A stretch of DNA of 10,571 nucleotides from Chloroflexota bacterium (GTDB taxonomy: Bacteria; Chloroflexota; Dehalococcoidia; SAR202; UBA826), in assembly GCA_002696685.1 (NCBI GenBank), contig NZSI01000024.1:1-10571 (forward strand), written 5' to 3'. Positions 4,931-10,571 of this stretch are shown here, piece by piece; position 1 is the first letter of the stretch; the number at the start of each line of letters is the position of its first letter. The position numbers were made by a program, and so were the translations under genes. The notes beneath the pieces were generated by a model. The model worked only from the letters and a program-made list of their open reading frames with translations. It was not told the origin of the DNA and did no database searches.

Positions 4931-6546
4931 GAAGGCCCAAAAAGATCCTCTAACGCCTTCTTTGAGTCTCCATTAGACGCCGAAACGTCCCCCAAGTCAG
5001 AATATGATTGTGCGCTACCGTAATCCCTTGTACGAACAACCACTGGCATTGGTACAGAATGTCCAAATATTAGCGCTTGTTGTCGGGATTCTAATCTGGC
5101 GAGTACCCCTCTTAGCTTTCTGTTTCCAGACACCCCCGATAGAACAGAATCTATGTCTCTTCCGCTATCAAGAAGACATGACACTTTGGTACCTATTTGG
5201 CTCATTACTTCTTCATCGATATCGCTGGGACGCTGATCGACAACCAGAAGAGTTACGTTGTATTTTCTCATCTCACGAGCGATGGTTCCGAATATCGTCT
5301 GTCCCGACATCGATGAACTCAGAAACCTATGCGCCTCCTCAATAGTGATCACTAGGTTTGGAGGTTCCGCAAGTTTGTCTCCCATGGCAAGCTCTTTCTG
5401 TCTCTGGTACCTATCATATATTCTTCTGGTAAGTATATTTGCCACCAACATATAAGCGGTCGGGTTGTTACCATGCTTTCCAAATTCAAGTACAACGTGT
5501 TGACCGGCGTTCAGTCTCTGCAAAATCATCTCAGCGGAGTCTTCGACCCTATCCTTAGAAACAAAATCAAACCGCGTCAAACGTTCAAGTCGTCTTCTAA
5601 GGGCCGCTAGAGCGGAGCCATTCACATTGATCTCACTCGCCAGCTCATTAGTGGCCTCACCAGATAAGGATATAAATGCGCTAAACCACCTACTCGGTCC
5701 AAAATGGGCCTCAAGAGAATATGCAGCATCAGCTGCAATGGAGGTTAAATCGAGTGTCTCCCTGAGGAGTTGTATATCCTCCGGGGTTATATCCGAATAG
5801 CCGAACCTAACGAGGTGATCTGGAACGAATCCTCGCCTTTCGGCGCTTTCTGAGTCCATAGAGAAAACGGTCACTTTTGAGCTGAACAGCTGTTTCAGAC
5901 CTTTTACGTCATAATTACTCTCACTGGTGCCCTTCCAACCATACTCATTATGCATATCAAATATCAGGTTACTCGCCTTACCACTCTGTAGAATTCCAAT
6001 CAAAAGCAACCTAGTCAAGAATGTCTTTCCTGTACCACTTTTACCAAAAACACCATTACTCCTTTTCACCATTTCATCAAGATTAAGGCAAAGTTTCGCC
6101 TCCATATCAAGAGGACTACCAATCCAGAATCCTCCGTCAGCCTCAGAACCAAAGACGCTATTGATATCCTCTTCCGTGGCTTCCAAAACTTCTGAGAAAT
6201 GAGATGGGATAGTTTTTGCAGGCATTGGTCCTGTGGAATCTGATTGTTGATCAATGCCAATGGTCAGCATGGGCTCTACAGTTATTGCCCCATACGCTGA
6301 CGTTCCACTTAAAGTGTCTCTTATGAATTTGTCTGAGACATCAGGAAGATTGAATTGCAAAGAGGGATCCGACGATTCCAATGCTATGTCCGTTACGACC
6401 CCAAAAAATCTATTTTCCCGACCTTGAATGACAACATTGGAACCTACTTTTATCCCCTCCACAGAAGAAGTACTATTTAGACGCACCTTTACTCCCTCAC
6501 CAAGTGATCCGGCGACAACCACTCCAAGCTTATTCAAGTCAATCAT
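4927..6546 (-). CDS. herA: HerA-like hexameric ATPase / DNA translocase
   Basis: A 539-residue HerA-FtsK superfamily ATPase. It starts with a HAS-barrel (about 1-100, opening IDLNKLGVVVAGSLGEGVKV), followed by the RecA-like core. Visible motifs are Walker A GKSGTGKT (168-175), FDMHNEYGW (196-204), a helical insert (about 250-345), Walker B LVITIEEAHRFL (398-409) with E403/E404, and the HerA-typical DQRPSDIDEEVMSQIGTK (437-454). HerA hexamers pump DNA and stimulate the nuclease NurA during end resection in archaea; bacterial pairs are presumed to act similarly. nurA and a separate HAS-barrel gene lie directly upstream in the same operon. The ATG at 6546 is chosen because AGGAGG precedes it by 7 bases and the HAS-barrel begins there; a longer frame reaching 6663 lies inside the upstream gene. 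The start overlaps that gene by 8 bases. The stop shares TTAA with the convergent metallopeptidase gene. Confidence 0.92.
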   Translation of the reverse strand: MIDLNKLGVVVAGSLGEGVKVRLNSTSSVEGIKVGSNVVIQGRENRFFGVVTDIALESSDPSLQFNLPDVSDKFIRDTLSGTSAYGAITVEPMLTIGIDQQSDSTGPMPAKTIPSHFSEVLEATEEDINSVFGSEADGGFWIGSPLDMEAKLCLNLDEMVKRSNGVFGKSGTGKTFLTRLLLIGILQSGKASNLIFDMHNEYGWKGTSESNYDVKGLKQLFSSKVTVFSMDSESAERRGFVPDHLVRFGYSDITPEDIQLLRETLDLTSIAADAAYSLEAHFGPSRWFSAFISLSGEATNELASEINVNGSALAALRRRLERLTRFDFVSKDRVEDSAEMILQRLNAGQHVVLEFGKHGNNPTAYMLVANILTRRIYDRYQRQKELAMGDKLAEPPNLVITIEEAHRFLSSSMSGQTIFGTIAREMRKYNVTLLVVDQRPSDIDEEVMSQIGTKVSCLLDSGRDIDSVLSGVSGNRKLRGVLARLESRQQALIFGHSVPMPVVVRTRDYGSAQSYSDLGDVSASNGDSKKALEDLFGPS

Positions 6547-7153
6547 TTGGAATCCTCCTAAGAATTCCCTCGAGCCGTCTTGTGTCATTTCCAAGGAGCA
6601 AAGCCAAGCGCCTGGCTGACTCAGCCCGGAGTTCCGTCTCTTCAGGTAAAGCCTGACAAGCATGTCTAATAAATGCTGCCACTACGTCATCCGACTGGGG
6701 CAAATTAGCAGCTAATATTGAGCTTATAAAGTCGAGTGATTTAGCGAAAGTCGAAATTTCACTATTGTCACACTGCGTAACAAACGAATGAATTCTGGGC
6801 GGTCTTGGTGGCAAATATGTTGTTATCTGAGAAGAAACTTCATACCCCACGATCGTGGTTCTGAAGTTTGTCGTAAGCAATCTGTTCAACTGCGGGTTTT
6901 GGTCATAAACCAATTCTTCAGAAGCCAATCCTTCACCTCTTGCAACGGGCCGCCTCGTCGGGTCTAGTCCAGAAGTGTGAGAGTAGCTGACAACACCATA
7001 GACAGAATTCACTTCTCCTGCTTTTACCAACGATCCAAGAGCCGGGGCACCATACAATTCATAGCATTGAGTTGTGAATTCATTGGTGTCACTTTCAATT
7101 ACTTCCCCAATTCTCAAAGGGTATTCGTTGGATGGGGTGTTCATATCAACCAT
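6539..7153 (-). CDS. HAS-barrel domain protein of the NurA-HerA locus
   Basis: A 204-residue protein. Its first half resembles the HAS-barrel found at the front of HerA and related ATPases: YPLRIGEVIESDTNEFTTQC (11-30), then ALGSLVKAG and SVYGVVSYS, with another strand pair near FRTTIVGYE (97-105). A proline-rich linker PPRPP (115-119) leads to a helical C-terminal part (about 130-204) with a leucine/arginine-rich end. There is no Walker motif, so it is not an ATPase. Its place between nurA and herA suggests a scaffold or adaptor that links nuclease and translocase, which is inference. The ATG at 7153 follows the nurA stop by one base (TAA, T, ATG), favouring coupled translation; an ATG three codons later is possible. 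The last 8 bases overlap the herA start. Confidence 0.75.
   Translation of the reverse strand: MVDMNTPSNEYPLRIGEVIESDTNEFTTQCYELYGAPALGSLVKAGEVNSVYGVVSYSHTSGLDPTRRPVARGEGLASEELVYDQNPQLNRLLTTNFRTTIVGYEVSSQITTYLPPRPPRIHSFVTQCDNSEISTFAKSLDFISSILAANLPQSDDVVAAFIRHACQALPEETELRAESARRLALLLGNDTRRLEGILRRIPND
6554..6559 (-). promoter_or_regulatory. Shine-Dalgarno site that fixes the herA start
   Basis: The coding strand reads AGGAGG, 7 bases before the ATG at 6546. It lies inside the end of the HAS-barrel gene. It is the strongest ribosome-binding site in this operon, whose other junctions seem to rely on coupling. Confidence 0.8.
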
Positions 7154-7154
7154 A

Positions 7155-8381
7155 TTACAACCATCTTAAACGTTTTGACCTGTCCTTCTGGGATGTTGTG
7201 AACTCTATTCCATTGTTCTCTAAAACCTCTTCGACAAGGTTGAGAAAGTAGCGGCGATCTGCAGTGGATATGACCGCCTGCTCATGGGCCTCCATCAAAG
7301 CCGTTGGGTATCCCCTACCTTTCCTACATTGCTCCATAACAACTGAATGAACAAGATCTACGTCTTTTCTCTTGGCAGACGCCCAAGAGGGCATTTCCAC
7401 TCTGGCCATTTCATATCCCGTGTTTAAGTAAAAAAAGGTTATCTCATTATCGCCATAGTAATTCTTGGCCATATGAAAGTTACTACTGAACAGTTCAGAT
7501 CTCTCTCCATCTTTCACCGTCACAGACATTAAATCTCTATCCAAGAGCCCTTCAGCTGCGCTATCACAAGGTCTAGCACCCTTCCTGATCTCCCCACAGT
7601 GGTACAAACAGTCGGATTTCTCATAAGGACAGGCAAGTAGGCGGATCCCATCTATGATCTCATCACTCCCTGGAAGACTTATGTAACTCGCCACTACAAT
7701 CTTTTTTTCCTGAGCCGCAAGCTTAATGTCATCAAGCGCTCTTATGAATCCCTCTACCAACACATTGTCTATCACAAAATCGGGTATTCCAGGTCTTAAC
7801 AAATCCAGCAAAAGTAAAGTTCCATCTATTAGGCCGACAAAGGGAATGTCTTCAACACTGTCAGGTTTTGAATTTTTCAAAGCCGCGGCCAAAGTTTCCA
7901 TCTCTTTTACGGACCGAATGGCTCCCAATATTGTGCCTTGTATCTGTAAGAATTTATGAGGATTATCTGGATCACTCAATACAGTTTGATCCGGCGGTAC
8001 AAATAGTTGAGGGTCACTTGATAGGTAAGCCTCTGGTACGTCCCCATACCTGAGACGAGCCGTACCAGTATTGATAAGAAAACAGTCAACAGGTATATGA
8101 CGGTTTACATCGATATTGGAACCATCAACCCCAATTACAGTATAGTCACTAGGAAGAGATGGTTCTTTTATAGATTTTGATGGATTTTCTGGAAATACTG
8201 GAGGAGTCCACTGAAACACACCAGAGGAACTATCCGTTTTTTCCAAAAATATTTCTCTTCGAAATTCTTCAAGGACCCTTACTGCTTCTGCAAGACGGTC
8301 ATTATGCGCGGACGAAAAATTATTAAGCCCGGACATCATCGCATCCAACTGGTAGGCCGTCCTCTCTAAATCAAGAGCCAA
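7155..8381 (-). CDS. nurA: NurA domain nuclease
   Basis: A 408-residue protein with the NurA (RNase H-like, Mn-dependent) nuclease pattern. It has a helical N-terminus (1-48), the first acidic motif TVIGVDGSNIDV (81-92, D86), FVGLIDGTLLLL (181-192, D186), a helix and strand IVVASYISLPGSDEIID (228-244), and the C-terminal MEAHEQAVISTADRRYF (363-379). NurA cuts and resects DNA ends with HerA, which is encoded two genes downstream. A group of four cysteines (C251, C258, C262, C272) could bind zinc or an iron-sulfur cluster. The TTG at 8381 is chosen because it directly abuts the upstream TGA and because MALDLERTAYQLDAM resembles the N-terminus of related NurA proteins as I recall them; ATGs at 8339 and 8336 are alternatives that would cut the N-terminal helix. 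A GGGG about 9 bases upstream could serve as a weak ribosome site. Confidence 0.88.
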   Translation of the reverse strand: MALDLERTAYQLDAMMSGLNNFSSAHNDRLAEAVRVLEEFRREIFLEKTDSSSGVFQWTPPVFPENPSKSIKEPSLPSDYTVIGVDGSNIDVNRHIPVDCFLINTGTARLRYGDVPEAYLSSDPQLFVPPDQTVLSDPDNPHKFLQIQGTILGAIRSVKEMETLAAALKNSKPDSVEDIPFVGLIDGTLLLLDLLRPGIPDFVIDNVLVEGFIRALDDIKLAAQEKKIVVASYISLPGSDEIIDGIRLLACPYEKSDCLYHCGEIRKGARPCDSAAEGLLDRDLMSVTVKDGERSELFSSNFHMAKNYYGDNEITFFYLNTGYEMARVEMPSWASAKRKDVDLVHSVVMEQCRKGRGYPTALMEAHEQAVISTADRRYFLNLVEEVLENNGIEFTTSQKDRSKRLRWL

Positions 8382-8873
8382 TCAATATACCCCAAACCCG
8401 TCTTTAGTAAATGTAATTGAAACTCCTGAATGGGATAGAGAAGTTCCTGGATATCTTTTCAAGAGCCCTGAAACCTGTGAATATCTTTTATGAAGGGAAC
8501 TATCGTGCTGGGAACGATTTTCCGGCACATTAAAACCAAAAAGACTGGATTGAGAATTTCCGCTTAAAAACTCCCGAAAAGAATTCAAGAACATCTTGCC
8601 TATTTCTTCTGTGAGCTCAGACAAATCGTCTTGTGAATCAGAACGTGTAAAAAACAGCCTGATAATGGATTGCTCATCGGAAAAAGTAATTATGCTGGAC
8701 AGTACAGGTGATGGCTTCTCAGACAATAATTGGTTAGTTTGATTTGATGATTGTGCCAATTCTCGTATTGCCGCCTGGATAACTCGAAGAAGATTTGAAA
8801 CATACGACACCTGTAGTGTGCGAACAGGAATCGAAATACCTATAAAGTTGGAATTCTCACTATTTGAGTTCAT
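8382..8873 (-). CDS. hypothetical protein between selB and nurA
   Basis: A 163-residue protein that I do not recognise. It begins with a polar stretch, then a strand-like FIGISIPVRTLQVSY (10-24), an amphipathic helix (about 25-43), a serine/asparagine-rich link, two strand-like runs (PVLSSIITFS and IIRLFFTR, about 56-77), and a helical segment EEIGKMFLNSFREFLSG (88-104). A polar tail closes with a strand SGVSITFTKDGFGVY. There is no signal peptide, membrane segment or metal motif. The pattern suggests a small soluble alpha/beta domain. The ATG at 8873 follows the selB stop by 45 bases and has only a weak ribosome site. The TGA stop directly abuts the nurA TTG in the same frame, so production is probably tied to NurA. 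A role as an accessory subunit of the NurA-HerA machine is inference from position only. Confidence 0.7.
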   Translation of the reverse strand: MNSNSENSNFIGISIPVRTLQVSYVSNLLRVIQAAIRELAQSSNQTNQLLSEKPSPVLSSIITFSDEQSIIRLFFTRSDSQDDLSELTEEIGKMFLNSFREFLSGNSQSSLFGFNVPENRSQHDSSLHKRYSQVSGLLKRYPGTSLSHSGVSITFTKDGFGVY

Positions 8874-8918
8874 GAATAGTATGTACCGCCAATTCCTATT
8901 TCTTTACGATGGATGAGG

Positions 8919-10571
8919 TTACCTGAGAATACGGGAATCTCCAACCCTCCGTGTAATTTGCTGATGATCCAAGTAGTCCATTAAGGCAAGAGCATATTTT
9001 CTGCTGGTGCTGAACATATCTCTTACATCCCCCACAGTTATCTCCCCTTCATCATTAATACGTTGCCGGATCACGTCAAGCATATGGTTGTATGCAGAAG
9101 TCGTAAATACAATTCCATCGCCAACCCGTACTACAAGACCCTGCTCAATAATGAAACCAACCATTTCTTCATCGAGTTCGAGATTTGTAGGAGGGGAATA
9201 AGGACTTTCTTCAAGTTTCGATAAATAAAGCTTCACTATCTTTTCCTGGGCCGGTTTTAGTGAAGGACGGTAGCCATAGAGACTGACCACCGATGAATCC
9301 TCGTCAACAATATCTCTCTTTGCTAGTAAAGAAATCAAGTGATTGTACTCGTTATTTGCCAAATTTAATCTGCTTCTTAGTTCTTCTCTTTGAGCTCCCA
9401 TTCTCAAAGGAAACTTATCGTGATACTCCGAAATCCACCCAACAACTGATGAGGATATTTTCTCTAAATTGAATGAACTGTAATACAACCCTCCACCTAT
9501 TTCGACAATCAAACCGCCCTCCTCCATAGAGAAAAGCTCGCTACGAACCTCAGACAGATTAATTCCCGATTTCTCTGCCATTCCCGCGGCGTCTAAAGGA
9601 GATCCCTCAGAAGATTCCAACGTACTTAAAATAATGTCCGAAGCAGCATCTGATTCCAATGATTCAAGCCTTTTTATTGTTGGAATATGCTTTCGTCGAT
9701 GTCGTTTAGCGTGTGTATCTACCACCACTCCCCCACCGAGCGTCGTCATGTTTGAACGAATAACGAAATAATCGCCCTTGACTACAGGGGTGGAAGTGTT
9801 AGGTTTTATCTGAGCCCAATACGAAAACCCCGGTTCGCCTTTATCGTCCTCAAGAAGGCGCAGTCTAGCAATTACCTCGCTGCTTCCCGTATGCAACGTC
9901 ACAAACATGTTGTGGCTCAAAGTATTAGGAACATCATCTAAAACATCCAGTTTAACGTCAAAGGCTTCACTAGATCGCAACCATCCAGGAACCGTGAGCA
10001 CCTCCCCTCTTCTTATCTGATCCTGATCTATTCCACTGATATTTGCCGCAACTCTCGTCCCTGGAAGCACCATATTTTCTTTTTTCTTATGGCTTTGTAA
10101 ACCTCTGATTCTTCCTTTGTGCCCTGAAGGTGACATCTCTATTTCCTGTCCTATCTCCAGAGATCCATCTAATAAAGTCCCTGTAACTACCGTCCCAAAT
10201 CCAGAAACGGTAAAAGCTCTGTCCACCGGCAATCTAGGCCGACCATTGTCCGGCCGATTCTCCGATGTGGCGAACATCTCATCAATTGCATCTATAAGAT
10301 CCTCAATCCCAGCTCCGGTTTCAGCGGAAACGGGATATACAGATGAGTCCTCCAAAACTGACCCCTCAGTCAATTCCTCAATATCCATTGTGACCAGATC
10401 AACCCACTCATCATCGACAAGGTCTATTTTCGACAATACAACAATGCCAACCGGAATTTTAAGCAGATCTAGAATTGCAAGATGTTCCCGCGTTTGAGGC
10501 ATTACCCCTTCGTCCGCTGCGACAACAAGCATGGCCATATCTATGCCAGCAATTCCCGCCAGCATGTTATT
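8919..10571 (-). CDS. selB: selenocysteine-specific translation elongation factor SelB (5' end outside the window)
   Basis: 550 residues are visible, open to the window edge; the real start lies beyond 10571. The G1, G2 and most of the G3 motifs are therefore not seen. What is present begins just after the G3 region with NMLAGIAGIDMAMLVVAADEG, the SelB-typical segment ending in MPQTREHL. Next come the G4 variant VVLSKIDLV and the G5 segment VSAETGAG. The EF-Tu-like domain II follows as VDRAFTVSGFGTVVTGTL and GRIRGLQSHKK, then domain III, then a long C-terminal winged-helix region ending in RKYALALMDYLDHQQITRRV, as expected for SelB. SelB is a GTPase that delivers selenocysteinyl-tRNA to UGA codons marked by a SECIS hairpin, so the organism probably makes selenoproteins. 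No selA, selD or selC is seen here. The 45-base gap and shared strand suggest an operon with the 163-aa gene and nurA. Confidence 0.93.
   Translation of the reverse strand, partial: NNMLAGIAGIDMAMLVVAADEGVMPQTREHLAILDLLKIPVGIVVLSKIDLVDDEWVDLVTMDIEELTEGSVLEDSSVYPVSAETGAGIEDLIDAIDEMFATSENRPDNGRPRLPVDRAFTVSGFGTVVTGTLLDGSLEIGQEIEMSPSGHKGRIRGLQSHKKKENMVLPGTRVAANISGIDQDQIRRGEVLTVPGWLRSSEAFDVKLDVLDDVPNTLSHNMFVTLHTGSSEVIARLRLLEDDKGEPGFSYWAQIKPNTSTPVVKGDYFVIRSNMTTLGGGVVVDTHAKRHRRKHIPTIKRLESLESDAASDIILSTLESSEGSPLDAAGMAEKSGINLSEVRSELFSMEEGGLIVEIGGGLYYSSFNLEKISSSVVGWISEYHDKFPLRMGAQREELRSRLNLANNEYNHLISLLAKRDIVDEDSSVVSLYGYRPSLKPAQEKIVKLYLSKLEESPYSPPTNLELDEEMVGFIIEQGLVVRVGDGIVFTTSAYNHMLDVIRQRINDEGEITVGDVRDMFSTSRKYALALMDYLDHQQITRRVGDSRILR

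Noticed and set aside
5004..5345. 113-codon plus-strand ORF opposite herA
   Set aside because: It is antisense to the Walker B region of a well-supported gene and its translation has no recognisable domain.
6547..6663. Longer herA frame starting at 6663
   Set aside because: The extra 39 codons lie inside the HAS-barrel gene in another frame and do not resemble a HerA N-terminus. AGGAGG directly before 6546 marks the real start.
4927..8381. HerA-based anti-phage system (HerA with SIR2 or DUF4297 type effectors)
   Set aside because: The partner is a NurA nuclease with its full set of motifs plus a HAS-barrel protein, and no SIR2, DUF4297 or other defence effector is present. A housekeeping DNA-end-processing role fits better.
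8321..8381. SECIS hairpin after the UGA before nurA
   Set aside because: Only a 4-bp CTCT/AGAG stem with a 6-base loop was found, without the expected conserved apical features.
10117..10497. 126-codon plus-strand ORF opposite selB
   Set aside because: The serine/threonine/proline-rich translation is typical of the complement of a coding frame, and SelB motifs are clear on the other strand.

Overview
The window looks like a stretch of a moderately AT-rich bacterial chromosome. No rRNA, tRNA, CRISPR array, insertion sequence or phage gene is visible. The combination of a NurA/HerA pair with a stand-alone HAS-barrel protein, a DUF503 protein and a small zincin, next to SCP2-type thiolase/DUF35 and enolase-superfamily genes, suggests Chloroflexota, possibly a Dehalococcoidia or SAR202-like lineage. 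That assignment is inferred from gene content and protein style only; no marker gene proves it.

Layout: (1) 52-342 (-) is a DUF503/YlxP-like gene, and 560-1492 (+) holds hypoxanthine phosphoribosyltransferase followed by a DUF971 zinc protein. Between the two divergent blocks lies an AT-rich spacer with one doubtful small ORF. (2) 1577-4442 (-) is a catabolic-looking block, transcribed in the order enolase-superfamily dehydratase, SCP2-type thiolase, DUF35 zinc-ribbon/OB-fold partner. Its members have strong Shine-Dalgarno sites, and a plausible promoter precedes the dehydratase. (3) 4556-4930 (+) is a minimal HExxH metallopeptidase that converges on the next block and shares a TTAA stop with it. 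(4) 4927-10571 (-) is a tightly packed operon running selB (5' end beyond the window), an unknown 163-aa protein, nurA, a HAS-barrel protein and herA.

How the genes may work together: NurA (nuclease), HerA (hexameric translocase) and the separate HAS-barrel protein probably form a DNA-end-processing machine. The unrecognised 163-aa protein sits between selB and nurA and is separated from NurA, in the same frame, by a single UGA codon, which makes it the most interesting unknown here. The thiolase lacks the usual nucleophilic cysteine and is paired with a DUF35 protein, which recalls the Ltp2-ChsH2-type carbon-carbon lyases rather than a biosynthetic thiolase. With the sugar-acid dehydratase-like gene it may belong to a pathway for organic-acid breakdown.

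In the long genes on the minus strand, starts were chosen from Shine-Dalgarno sites and family N-termini. HerA and the dehydratase therefore start downstream of their longest possible ORFs.
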